Assembly (NCBI GenBank): GCA_023266895.1
Contig: JAHFOI010000009.1
Location: 1-32,803 of the forward strand
Direction of reading: 5' to 3'
DNA: 32,803 nucleotides
Source: Candidatus Woesearchaeota archaeon
GTDB lineage: Archaea > Nanobdellota > Nanobdellia > Woesearchaeales > ARS49
The position numbers and the translations under genes were made by a program. The notes under the pieces were generated by a model, which was not told the origin of the DNA, ran no database searches, and saw nothing but the letters and a program-made list of their open reading frames with translations. This document shows, piece by piece, positions 6,206 to 13,421 of the stretch; position 1 is the stretch's first letter; each line of letters opens with the position of its first letter.

Positions 6206-8119
6206 TCAGAATGCATTGAGCAATTCAGTAATATGTCTTAATACTGTTGCTTGCGTGGCAGAAGGCAGGTGTGTTTTTTTAAGATGGTCTTTGCTGGTCT
6301 TGAGATGTTCTGCGCTTGCTTTTTTCTTTTCAGCAAGTGAAGTATTGAGGTATTCATTCATGCGATTGCCTGCACAGAGTAAATGATCGTACACTCCTGA
6401 TGTTGCGTACAACACTGCTGGTTCTTCTTGCCAGTTCCATGCAGTGTTTTTGAGATAAGGAATAAGTAAGTCTCCATGGACTGGATAACTTTCTTCTGCG
6501 TCTGCAAGTCGTACAAGATTGTTGAGTACAGGTCCTTTTCGTGGTCCAGTTGGTGTGCACCCAAAATCTATTGCTCGCACAATTGCATGAGATAGTGTCC
6601 AATTGTCAGGGTGGGTATCTTTGTTCAATGCGACGGGCTGTTTGCGTAATGCAGCATATACTGGTTCAAGTTCTTCAAGAAGTGCGTGTGCGGTATCGCT
6701 AAGTAGTGGGTATTTTTTGACAACATGTGCAAGGCTTTTAGTAAGTAATTGTTTGAGATACGTGGGTTCGTGTTCTACCGGATTAAACGCAAAATAAGGT
6801 GTGTGCGTGTGAATGCGTGCAAGCAGTTCTGTGGCTTGATTTTTTATGTCGTGTTGTTCATCATCTGATGCCTTGCGAAATATCTCACGTAATGTTTTTG
6901 TTCCCACGCGTTGTTCTACAAAATATTCTTCTCCACAAATCATGAGCCAGCCAAGAGGTGTTGGTACGTTTTCGCCAAGCATGCGTGCATACCACTGAAG
7001 TGTTTTTTCCTCCCAATCAATGCAAGGGCGTTCTTCTGGGGCGCGTGGTGCTGCAAGCACAATGCTTTCTGCTAAAAAGGGATTGTGGAGTGTAATGACT
7101 TTTTTTTGTGCTGTTGCGAGGGGTTGCACAGTGTGGAGTTCTTGTGTGTTTTCCAATCTTTTTTTGGCTTCATTCCACGCATCTTTTGCGCGTTCTTGGA
7201 GTGTTTTTTCAAGAGTGTAGGTGGTGTGCGCATGCGGATGCCATTGTTGCAGGCTATGTTCTTGTTCTTTGAGTGCGGTGCGTAGTTCTGCAACTAAAAA
7301 TGCAACATGCGGGTGTGCGTCTATAGCTAATGCTTGTGCAATATGTTCTTCTGCTTGTGCGAAATAACCAAAGCGTATGAGCTGGTATGCATCAGAGACT
7401 AGTGCATAGGGTTTTGGTCCTGGTTCTCCAATTTTTTCAGCAAGAGTTTTTGCTAATTGAAAAATAAGTTCTTGGAATACTGTTGTGCTATCTATTGCGT
7501 TATCAAGGTTTCTGAAGCATTGGCGTTCTTTTGCAAGAGCATCTTCTACGCGTTTTGTTTGGTAAAGAAGTGCTGTTTCAGCAAGTTGTTGTCCAGCTGG
7601 ATCAGGTGTAGTGGTTTCCTTTATTTTTCCAGTCAATATTTTAAGAAGGTTTTTGGCTGCAGTACGTAAACTTCCTCCACCATAATCAAGCGTGCTTGTG
7701 AGAATGTTTGGTGCAAGAATATTGGGTATGATGATGTCACGAATTTCTTGAGGAAGTAGTGCATAGGGTTGCCATGCTTGGATGTATTGTTCAGCAAGCA
7801 GTCCTGCGCTTACTCCGCAGAGTGTTGCAAGACTATTTTTGTGCATAATTGCCTGAAAGGGTGTTGTGTTGCGTTTCTTTGTCAGGTCATACAACCATGC
7901 GAGTAAAAGCGCGCTTGCTATGCCTGTTGATGATCTGAGAAGGAACATGAGTTGTTTTTCTCTATATCCTGGCCAAGTTTTTGCATGCATAACGTGTGGG
8001 CTAATGATTGTTGAAGGAGTGCTCATGATTTCGTGCCTGTAAGGCCAAACCACTGCTGCTCCTGCAATAATTGCTCCAACAAGCATGCGTTCAAGTGTTC
8101 TTTTGGTGCGCTTGAGCAT
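6206..8119 (-). CDS. Membrane-anchored kinase-like protein with TPR-like centre
   Basis: A 637-residue protein. The N-terminus has two probable membrane helices (about residues 11-27 and 58-78). A helical middle region (about 200-330) contains a TPR-like pair (DAYQLIRFGYFAQAEEHIAQ then ALAIDAHPHVAF). The C-terminal part (about 345-600) resembles the aminoglycoside phosphotransferase/choline kinase fold. Evidence is an FVEQRVG hinge region, a catalytic-loop-like NKDTHPDNW (about 497-505), and an AIDFGCT metal-binding motif (about 516-522). The usual HGD of the catalytic loop is NKD here, but the Asp and Asn that count are kept. Substrate unknown. It is divergent from the uL1 operon. Kinase assignment is motif-based and moderate. 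Confidence 0.65.
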   Translation of the reverse strand: MLKRTKRTLERMLVGAIIAGAAVVWPYRHEIMSTPSTIISPHVMHAKTWPGYREKQLMFLLRSSTGIASALLLAWLYDLTKKRNTTPFQAIMHKNSLATLCGVSAGLLAEQYIQAWQPYALLPQEIRDIIIPNILAPNILTSTLDYGGGSLRTAAKNLLKILTGKIKETTTPDPAGQQLAETALLYQTKRVEDALAKERQCFRNLDNAIDSTTVFQELIFQLAKTLAEKIGEPGPKPYALVSDAYQLIRFGYFAQAEEHIAQALAIDAHPHVAFLVAELRTALKEQEHSLQQWHPHAHTTYTLEKTLQERAKDAWNEAKKRLENTQELHTVQPLATAQKKVITLHNPFLAESIVLAAPRAPEERPCIDWEEKTLQWYARMLGENVPTPLGWLMICGEEYFVEQRVGTKTLREIFRKASDDEQHDIKNQATELLARIHTHTPYFAFNPVEHEPTYLKQLLTKSLAHVVKKYPLLSDTAHALLEELEPVYAALRKQPVALNKDTHPDNWTLSHAIVRAIDFGCTPTGPRKGPVLNNLVRLADAEESYPVHGDLLIPYLKNTAWNWQEEPAVLYATSGVYDHLLCAGNRMNEYLNTSLAEKKKASAEHLKTSKDHLKKTHLPSATQATVLRHITELLNAF

Positions 8120-8139
8120 GGATCCATCCTTGGCGCAAG

Positions 8140-8219
8140 CTTTAAAAACCCTTTATTGATTTCCTTGTGTATCCCGAAAGAACTACAGGCTGTGTAGTGT
8201 GTTTCTGTAGGAGGGTTTT
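8140..8219 (+). promoter_or_regulatory. rpl1 promoter and leader with alternative hairpins
   Basis: A TATA box (ctttaaaaac, 8140-8149) would start the transcript near 8170, giving a leader of about 50 bases. In it, CTACAG (8183-8188) can pair with CTGTAG (8205-8210), directly against the GGAGGG Shine-Dalgarno (8210-8215). Alternatively CTACA can pair with TGTAG at 8192-8196. uL1 is known to repress its own mRNA in bacteria and methanogens; the true uL1-binding loop is not recognised here. Confidence 0.45.
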
Positions 8220-8879
8220 ATGCAAAAGAATGATTTTCAAAAAGCATTGGTGCAGGCACGCGCTGTTGGTGAAAAGCGTAAGTTTGTGCAAAAGTTTGAC
8301 TTGGTTGTGAACCTTCGTGATATTGATCTTAAACAAAATGAGAATCAAAAAGACTTGTTTGTTGTGCTGCCTTTTTCTAAAGGCAAGCCTGTCAAGGTGT
8401 GTGCTATTGTGGGTCCTGAGCTTACCGCTTCTGCAAAAACAAACATGGATGCAGTTGTAACAACTGAAGAGTTTCCAGTTTTTTTGCAGGAAAAGAAAAA
8501 AATTCGCAAGCTTGCGCAATCATGTGATTTTTTTGTTGCGCAGGCAAACATCATGCCAGAGATCGCAAAAGTGTTTGGTCGTGTGCTTGGTCCTCGAGGT
8601 AAGATGCCAAATCCCAAGGCAGGGTGTGTTGTTCCTCCGAATGCAAATCTTAAGCCACTGGTTGATAAGTTGCGTAAAACAGTGAAGCTTTCCATAAAAA
8701 CTCAGCTAAGCGTGAAGGCAATGGTTGGTTCTGAGCAAATGCCTGATGCTGAAGTGTTGGAAAACATCATGACTGTGTATGAAGCTATTGTGAAGGCATT
8801 GCCAAGTGAGGTTGATAATGTTCGTTCTGTGCTTATCAAGCGTACCATGAGTCCTCCAGTGAAGGTGGGTGCTGCATGA
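8220..8879 (+). CDS. rpl1: Ribosomal protein uL1
   Basis: A 219-residue large-subunit protein of the L1 stalk, which helps release E-site tRNA. Family blocks are clear: FDLVVNLRDIDLKQNENQKD, then PFSKGKPVKVC, RVLGPRGKMPNPKAG (the RNA-binding signature near residue 125), and a C-terminal NIMTVYEAIVKALP. Length matches archaeal uL1. A strong GGAGGG precedes the ATG by four bases. Its stop overlaps the uL10 start (ATGA), so uL1, uL10 and L12 are translationally linked, the usual archaeal stalk operon. Confidence 0.97.
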   Translation: MQKNDFQKALVQARAVGEKRKFVQKFDLVVNLRDIDLKQNENQKDLFVVLPFSKGKPVKVCAIVGPELTASAKTNMDAVVTTEEFPVFLQEKKKIRKLAQSCDFFVAQANIMPEIAKVFGRVLGPRGKMPNPKAGCVVPPNANLKPLVDKLRKTVKLSIKTQLSVKAMVGSEQMPDAEVLENIMTVYEAIVKALPSEVDNVRSVLIKRTMSPPVKVGAA

Positions 8880-9727
8880 GTAGTCCTCAAGCTCATGTTG
8901 CGCAGTGGAAAAAAGATGTTGTTCAGCAGGTTGCTCAGCTTGCAAAAAACTATCCTATTGTTGGCGTGCTTAACATGGAGAGTCTTCCTGCAGCCCAGCT
9001 TGCGCAAATGAAGAAAAAACTGCGTGGCACTGTTGAGATGGTGATGGCGCGTCGTAGTTTGTTGTTGCGTGCTCTTGATCAAAGTCCAGGTCTTGCTGGC
9101 TTGCGTGTGTATATTGAAAAAGGCATGCCTGCATTATTGTTTACCAAAGAAAATCCTTTTGCGTTGTTTAAAACTCTGAAAAAGTCTAAGTCTAAGGCTG
9201 CTGCAAAGCCTGGCCAGATTGCGCCATATGATCTTGTAATTCCTGCAGGTCCAACACCATTTGCTCCAGGTCCAGTAATTAGTGAGTTTGCACAGATTGG
9301 TGTGAAGGCAGGTGTTGAAGGCGGTAAAGTTGCGGTTAAGATGGATTGTGTTGTTGCAAAAGCTGGTGAGCCTATCAAGCCTGGTGTTGCAAGTATGATT
9401 GCGCGATTAGGTATTGAACCTATGGAAATTGGTTTGAACTTAACTGCAGTGTTTGAAAAAGGCACTGTGTATCCTGCAAGTGTTCTTGATATTGATGAAG
9501 AAGCCTTTGCCATGAAATTAGCTGAAGCAGTAACTTCTGCTTTGAATCTTGGTGTTGAGGTGTGTTATCCTACTCCTGAAGTGCTTGATATTGTCATTGC
9601 ACGAGCGTGGCGTGCGTGCCGTGCTGTTGTGCGCGAGTCTCATTTCCTCGCGTCTGGCATGACTGATGAAGTGCTTGGTGATGCTGAGCGTGTTGCGTTG
9701 AGCATGAAGGAGGAATTCAAACTTTAG
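8876..9727 (+). CDS. rpl10: Ribosomal protein uL10 (P0), without the usual acidic tail
   Basis: A 283-residue stalk base protein that binds 23S rRNA and carries L12 dimers. The rRNA-binding domain is normal ([38 protein letters not shown], and [12 protein letters not shown] followed by [18 protein letters not shown]). Many archaeal P0 proteins run to about 330-340 residues and end in a charged hinge and an ALFG-type tail shared with P1. This one stops at MKEEFKL after the spine helices, so the factor-binding tail is missing. The spine also holds an odd [16 protein letters not shown] stretch. Frame and downstream SD are intact, so this is a real shorter protein rather than a frameshift as far as I can see. 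Confidence 0.95.
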   Translation: MSSPQAHVAQWKKDVVQQVAQLAKNYPIVGVLNMESLPAAQLAQMKKKLRGTVEMVMARRSLLLRALDQSPGLAGLRVYIEKGMPALLFTKENPFALFKTLKKSKSKAAAKPGQIAPYDLVIPAGPTPFAPGPVISEFAQIGVKAGVEGGKVAVKMDCVVAKAGEPIKPGVASMIARLGIEPMEIGLNLTAVFEKGTVYPASVLDIDEEAFAMKLAEAVTSALNLGVEVCYPTPEVLDIVIARAWRACRAVVRESHFLASGMTDEVLGDAERVALSMKEEFKL

Positions 9728-9738
9728 GGAGGAAGAAC

Positions 9739-10044
9739 ATGGAATACGTATATGCAGCATTGTTGATTCATAAAGCCGGTGGCACAGTGAATGAAGCTAC
9801 AGTAAAGAAAGTACTTGAGGCTGCTGGTGCAAAACCTGATGAGGCTCGAATTAAGGCGCTTGTTGCTGCGCTTCAAGGAGTAAATATTGATGAGGCAGTG
9901 AAGAAAGCTGCTGCTGCACCTGTTGCGATGGCAGCTCCTGTGGCAAGTGCTCCTGCAAAGCATGAGGAAGCAAAGAAGAGTCCTCAGGATGAGAAAAAAA
10001 CTGAAGAAGCTGCTGCTGCTGGTTTAAGCGCGCTCTTTGGTTAA
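9739..10044 (+). CDS. rpl12: Ribosomal protein P1 (archaeal L12)
   Basis: A 101-residue acidic stalk protein. The N-terminal dimerisation domain is [19 protein letters not shown], then [20 protein letters not shown]. An Ala-rich hinge (residues 57-80) and a charged, factor-binding tail ending [11 protein letters not shown] follow. Dimers bind the uL10 spine and recruit translational GTPases, including the EF-2 encoded at the other end of this window. A GGGAGG sits ten bases upstream of the ATG. The gene ends in front of a T-rich stretch. Confidence 0.96.
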   Translation: MEYVYAALLIHKAGGTVNEATVKKVLEAAGAKPDEARIKALVAALQGVNIDEAVKKAAAAPVAMAAPVASAPAKHEEAKKSPQDEKKTEEAAAAGLSALFG

Positions 10045-10064
10045 TTTTTTGTTTTTTTATTGAA
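10045..10064 (+). terminator. T-rich stretch after rpl12
   Basis: Two runs of T (TTTTTT and TTTTTTT) directly after the rpl12 stop codon, without a hairpin, match the oligo-T signal that terminates archaeal transcription. The next gene starts only 18 bases later, so termination may be partial, giving more of the stalk mRNA than of the genes behind it. Confidence 0.5.
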
Positions 10065-10081
10065 TTACTATGTGATGTGGA

Positions 10082-10966
10082 ATGTTGGCTCAAGAACGGC
10101 ATGAACTCATGCAGCGAGTTGAGGATCTGAAAAAGGAGGTTGAGGTCTTACGTGAGCAGTTGAATGCGCAAGACCCTGAAGGTTTATTTTCTGAGCGTCA
10201 GCGTCTTGGTCGTGAGGTGCGTGAGCTTATCAAGCAAGTTGAAGCAGAACGCAAGGATAGAGATTCTATGGTGGGTGAGATTAAGGGTTTGAAAGACCAG
10301 CGTGATACACTTCATGAGCAGGTGAAGAAAAAATCTGAAGAGCACGTTGTGCTTGCGGATCAAAAAAAAGGTATTTCTCAGCAGGCAGGTGTTCCTGATC
10401 CTGATTTTCTTCGTCGTGAAATGCGTAGGCTTGAGTATAAGATTGAGACTGAGGCCTTGCCTTTTGATAAGGAAACTGTGTTGATGAAGAAAATTAAGGA
10501 GTTAAAGAAAAAGTTTGTTGAGGCGCAAAAGGTTTCTAAGGCTGGCGAAAGTGAGCGTGCGGTACGTAAGGAGCTGGATGTTGCGCGCCAGCAAGCTGAT
10601 GCGTTGCATGTGCAAGTGCAACAAAAAGCTGTAGTGTCTCAAAAAAAGCATGAAAAAGTGCTTGAGTTAAGCAAGAAAATTGATGATTTGCGTGCAAAAG
10701 AAGATGAGTTGAGCAAGCAAATTCATGAAAAATCTGCTGCGCTTGAGCCGATTAGTGTTCAGCTTGAGGAAAAGCTTGGCTTGCTTGCTGAATTGAGTGC
10801 GAAAGCGCAGGTTGAGCGTAAGCAGCAACGAAGTGCAAAAGCCCAGGAACAAAAGCGTTCTCTTTCTGAAAAACAAGTTCTCGTGCAGGAAAAGCTCAAG
10901 AAAGGTAGCAAGCTTACCACTGAAGATTTGCTTGTGTTACAAACACTGCCTGAGGAACCTGAGTAG
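10082..10966 (+). CDS. Archaeal coiled-coil protein (COG1340-like)
   Basis: A 294-residue protein that is almost wholly coiled coil, with continuous heptads of charged residues (RHELMQRVEDLKKEVEVLRE at the start and many KK/EE/Q runs). A short non-coiled insertion with PDPDFLRREMRRLEYKIETE near residues 105-125 is the conserved part of the archaeal COG1340 coiled-coil family. The function of that family is not established; a role around ribosomes or phosphoserine metabolism has been suggested only from gene neighbourhood and naming. It follows the stalk operon and its stop codon touches the start of the CYTH gene. Confidence 0.8.
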   Translation: MLAQERHELMQRVEDLKKEVEVLREQLNAQDPEGLFSERQRLGREVRELIKQVEAERKDRDSMVGEIKGLKDQRDTLHEQVKKKSEEHVVLADQKKGISQQAGVPDPDFLRREMRRLEYKIETEALPFDKETVLMKKIKELKKKFVEAQKVSKAGESERAVRKELDVARQQADALHVQVQQKAVVSQKKHEKVLELSKKIDDLRAKEDELSKQIHEKSAALEPISVQLEEKLGLLAELSAKAQVERKQQRSAKAQEQKRSLSEKQVLVQEKLKKGSKLTTEDLLVLQTLPEEPE

Positions 10967-11503
10967 ATGGTTATTGAAGTAGAGCTACGAACTTTTATTT
11001 CTCAGAAAAAGTATGAAGAGCTTTTAGATTATTTTGCGAAAGAAGGTGTTGTGCAAGGAGTTGAAGAGCAGGAAACATGGTATTTTAATGCACCTGTTGA
11101 CTTAAGAATTCAGCGAAGCACAGCGCATGCGAAAGTATGGCTCAAAAAAGGTAAGATGCATGCTGAGCATCGAGAAGAGTTTGAGGTTTTATGTAAGCGT
11201 GAAGACTTTGATACGCTTGCGAAAATCTTTTTTACCTTGGGTTATGGTATCAAGATAAAATGGTTGCGTTTGCGTAAAAACTTTTTGTGGAAGGGTATTT
11301 CAGTGAGTGTAGATCATACAAAAGGATACGGGTTCATTCTTGAACTCGAAAAAAAGTGTGAACCTTCTGTGCAAGAAGCTGTGCTTAAGGAGCTTAAAAC
11401 TGCAATCCAAAGTCTTGCTATAGTTTTGAGTTCTCAAGAGGATTTTGATCAAGCATTTTCAGAATATTCAAAGAATTGGAAAACCCTTCTTGAGGAAAAG
11501 TAA
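10967..11503 (+). CDS. CYTH-domain protein (class IV adenylate cyclase / triphosphatase type)
   Basis: A 178-residue CYTH protein. The signature ExExK appears as IEVELR at residues 3-8, with Arg in the last place. It is followed by the substrate-tunnel strands AKVWLKKGK, HREEFEVLCK and WLRLRKNFLWKGISVSVDH, and by YGFILELEKK. CYTH tunnels bind triphosphates with divalent metals; family members are adenylate cyclases (CyaB), thiamine triphosphatases or inorganic triphosphatases. The activity here cannot be chosen from sequence. The ATG follows the upstream stop codon directly, so it is co-transcribed with the coiled-coil gene. Confidence 0.85.
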   Translation: MVIEVELRTFISQKKYEELLDYFAKEGVVQGVEEQETWYFNAPVDLRIQRSTAHAKVWLKKGKMHAEHREEFEVLCKREDFDTLAKIFFTLGYGIKIKWLRLRKNFLWKGISVSVDHTKGYGFILELEKKCEPSVQEAVLKELKTAIQSLAIVLSSQEDFDQAFSEYSKNWKTLLEEK

Positions 11504-11518
11504 GTTTGCAGTGTAAAT

Positions 11519-11593
11519 CTTCCGATTTTTTCGTAAAGTTTCCGGCTTTTTCTTAGTAACACACTTAAATAAAGAAAACAATAAAAAAAAGAC
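11519..11593 (+). promoter_or_regulatory. Promoter and upstream box of tRNA-like gene 1
   Basis: 70 of 75 bases match the region before the second tRNA-like gene (22721-22795), and 57 of the first 60. It contains acttaaata (11563-11571), a TATA box centred 27 bases before G1, so transcription should start within the AGAC just before the RNA. The conservation extends 44 bases upstream of TATA, more than a TATA/BRE needs, and suggests a bound regulator or recent duplication. Confidence 0.75.
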
Positions 11594-11717
11594 GCCGGCG
11601 TAGACTAATCTGGTAAGTCGCCGACCTGAACCGTCGGTATCTGAAAAGATATCTGGGTTCAAAAATGTTGTGGTTTTTGGCGACAGAATCACTACACTGA
11701 AACTCCCAGCGCCGGCG
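11594..11717 (+). ncRNA. tRNA-like RNA 1: class II tRNA fold with T-loop intron
   Basis: Folds as a tRNA. Acceptor 11594-11600 pairs with 11710-11716; D arm 11603-11619 (4 bp, loop with GG); anticodon stem 11621-11625/11633-11637 with loop CTGAACC; variable hairpin TATCT-GAAA-AGATA at 11638-11651; T stem 11653-11657/11705-11709; G73 at 11717. The T loop is split after TTCAAA by 40 bases (11664-11703). TTCA (11658-11661) pairs with TGAA (11698-11701), leaving three-base bulges, the bulge-helix-bulge cut by archaeal splicing endonuclease; splicing would restore TTCAAAT. AGAC before and GTCT after extend the acceptor to 11 bp. The anticodon triplet reads GAA (Phe), yet long variable arm and G73 are Ser-type. 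No CCA is encoded. It may be a mistranslating tRNA or a tRNA-derived regulatory RNA. Confidence 0.7.
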
Positions 11718-11720
11718 TCT

Positions 11721-11834
11721 TCATACTTCGTAAGTGCTTTGGCGTTCTTGTGTGATATCAGCTGATATCAGGCTTCGACGAGAATGTAGTACATTAGGTA
11801 TTTTCTGGTTTAAGAGTAAATAAAATTAACACAA
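11721..11834. other. Intergenic region after tRNA-like gene 1
   Basis: The first bases (TTCAT-CTT) are shared with the region after the second tRNA-like gene. TGATATCAGCTGATATCA at about 11752-11769 is an 18-base perfect palindrome of the unit TGATATCA around AGCT-like centre bases; it could be a protein site or a hairpin terminator for the tRNA-like transcript. No coding potential. Confidence 0.45.
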
Positions 11835-12674
11835 CTAACACGTTTTATCTAACCATTTGAGCACAATCTTAGTCAGCTCTTCTTCTTTGCCTTCAAAGTC
11901 ATGGTTTGCGTTTGTGATGAGCTTGACTGTTGCGTGTTTGTTTTGCTGGAGTAATGCTGCTGCTTCTTGTACAGGTACTGCGGTGAAAATGTCTTTTGTG
12001 CCAATGACTGCAAGAATTGGTGTGGTGAGTTTGATGTAGAGTGTAAGTTTTTGTGTGTGAAATGGTAGTGCGTTTGCAAGTTCTGCGTTTGGGCCGAAAA
12101 AGCTTGCGTATGAGGCTGCTGTTTTTGGGGCAAATCCTGCATGAGGTAGGGGGTGTGCGGTGAGTAATTCATTTCCTTTTTTGTGTTGCAAGAATTCTTT
12201 TGTTTGATTGTCTAATTTTTTTCGTATGTTTTCTGGTAAGAATTTTTTTTGGTTTCCAGAAGAATCAGAAGGTGCGAGGAGTATGATTCCATGAATTGCG
12301 TGGTGTCCTTTTGCGGCGTAATATACTGTTTTTTCTGTGCCAAGGCTGTGTCCTTGAAGAATGATTTTTGTGTAGCCTCGGCTTTTTGCAAACTCAATCC
12401 ATGCGTCAATATCTTGTATGCAGTCTTCAAATACTTCCCCTATAGACCCTGGTAGGCTGGGTTGGAGCGCGCCAGTGCCTCTGTTGTTAGTGGTGAGAAA
12501 GCTTATGTTGTGTTTGGGAAATTCTTCTGCCATGTTTTTCATGTAGTCTTCGTCATAAAAATTGCTTGCTGTGCCATGAATGTTGATCACTATTGTTTTT
12601 GTGCGTGCCTCAAAGAGTGCGCCATGCAGGACAAGCTTGTCTTTGGTGACAACATGAAGAATAGGATAGGTCAT
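11835..12674 (-). CDS. Alpha/beta hydrolase
   Basis: A 279-residue serine hydrolase. The oxyanion region is INIHGTASNFYDEDY, the nucleophile is in GHSLGTEK (near residue 110), the acid is in IGTKDIFTAV and the histidine in NANHDFEGKEE near the C-terminus. The overall layout resembles the DUF1749-like hydrolases found in fungi and in some archaea and bacteria. No signal peptide. A TATA-like gcatatatt about 25 bases before the ATG (around 12693-12701, minus strand) suggests a separate, leaderless message although the ribosomal gene cluster lies just upstream on the same strand. Confidence 0.85.
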   Translation of the reverse strand: MTYPILHVVTKDKLVLHGALFEARTKTIVINIHGTASNFYDEDYMKNMAEEFPKHNISFLTTNNRGTGALQPSLPGSIGEVFEDCIQDIDAWIEFAKSRGYTKIILQGHSLGTEKTVYYAAKGHHAIHGIILLAPSDSSGNQKKFLPENIRKKLDNQTKEFLQHKKGNELLTAHPLPHAGFAPKTAASYASFFGPNAELANALPFHTQKLTLYIKLTTPILAVIGTKDIFTAVPVQEAAALLQQNKHATVKLITNANHDFEGKEEELTKIVLKWLDKTC

Positions 12675-12764
12675 GACCAGTGTGTTTTGTTGCGAGAATA
12701 TATGCGTTGTGGTTTATTGTTAGGTAGTGCAGAATTTTATTTGTTAGAAAAGCGTTGTTATCAC

Positions 12765-12944
12765 TTACTTTTTCGTCCCAAATTCTGTATACTTGCACTT
12801 GCCACAATAGTTTCTATCTTTGTGTTGTGCCATCCAGTAGCCGTCGCCGCATTTTGGGCATGCTTTGGCTGTGCAGTCGCCGTCTTTGTAGAGTGCTGAG
12901 CGTGCTCGTCCTTTCTTTTTTTTGACTTCTTTTTTTTCTGCCAT
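12765..12944 (-). CDS. rps27ae: Ribosomal protein S27ae (eS31)
   Basis: A 59-residue small-subunit protein. A Lys-rich N-terminus leads to a C4 zinc ribbon, [19 protein letters not shown] and KC. The start is the ATG at 12944, five bases after the S24e stop. The in-frame GTG at 12953 overlaps S24e and would add only three residues. In eukaryotes this protein is made as a ubiquitin fusion; archaeal forms lack ubiquitin as here. It closes the rpo7-spt4-S24e-S27ae operon, the standard archaeal order. Confidence 0.95.
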   Translation of the reverse strand: MAEKKEVKKKKGRARSALYKDGDCTAKACPKCGDGYWMAQHKDRNYCGKCKYTEFGTKK

Positions 12945-12949
12945 GTGAA

Positions 12950-13237
12950 TCACGTACTCTCAGCTGGTTTTGCTGTTTTTTTCTCTTTCTTTTTTGGTTC
13001 TACGTTGAGTAGTTGTTCTGGTGTGCTGTAGGCATAGGCGTGTACTGTGGCGGTTGTTGTGCCAAACTTGGTGTACACGTGCTTGACTGCGATGGTTTCT
13101 TTTGGCACGCCGAGTTTTGATGCGAGTAAGTCAGTGACTTCTTGGTTGCTGGGTGTTTTTCCAGTAAAGCTGAGCTGTCCTGTTATTTCTTTGCGTTCAA
13201 GCAATGGATTGTATTTTTCTGTTGTGCTGAGTTCCAT
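12950..13237 (-). CDS. rps24e: Ribosomal protein S24e
   Basis: A 95-residue small-subunit protein. The [20 protein letters not shown] block with [19 protein letters not shown] is the family signature, and [20 protein letters not shown] is the conserved sheet. A short Lys-rich C-terminal tail follows. It begins two bases after the spt4 gene's partner stop (the Spt4 stop at 13239), so the genes are tightly packed. Confidence 0.96.
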   Translation of the reverse strand: MELSTTEKYNPLLERKEITGQLSFTGKTPSNQEVTDLLASKLGVPKETIAVKHVYTKFGTTTATVHAYAYSTPEQLLNVEPKKKEKKTAKPAEST

Positions 13238-13238
13238 G

Positions 13239-13421
13239 TTAGTTCACCTTGATTGCGTATTCTCCGAGGGCTGTCATGCCTGTTTTTTTTGCTATGTCGG
13301 ATTTTTGGTTGAGTATGTAGATGCGTCCTTTCCAGTTGATGGCAAACTGGCTTGTCTTGCAGAGTGGGCATTCTTCTGCGTCTACCATGAGTTTACATCG
13401 TCTGCATGCTTTCTTTTTCAT
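13239..13421 (-). CDS. spt4: Transcription elongation factor Spt4 (RpoE'')
   Basis: A 60-residue zinc protein. It has CRRC and CPLC knuckles, then the conserved WKGRIYILNQKSDIAKKTG strand-turn-helix that contacts Spt5. Spt4-Spt5 clamps RNA polymerase on DNA and raises processivity. Its ATG overlaps the rpo7 stop by four bases, so the two are coupled. Length matches other archaea. Confidence 0.95.
   Translation of the reverse strand: MKKKACRRCKLMVDAEECPLCKTSQFAINWKGRIYILNQKSDIAKKTGMTALGEYAIKVN

Noticed and set aside
11468-11692. Similar minus-strand frames at 11468-11692 and 22706-22924 as paralogous small proteins
   Set aside because: Their likeness comes from the conserved promoter box of the tRNA-like genes; outside that box the frames differ, and no start signals are present.
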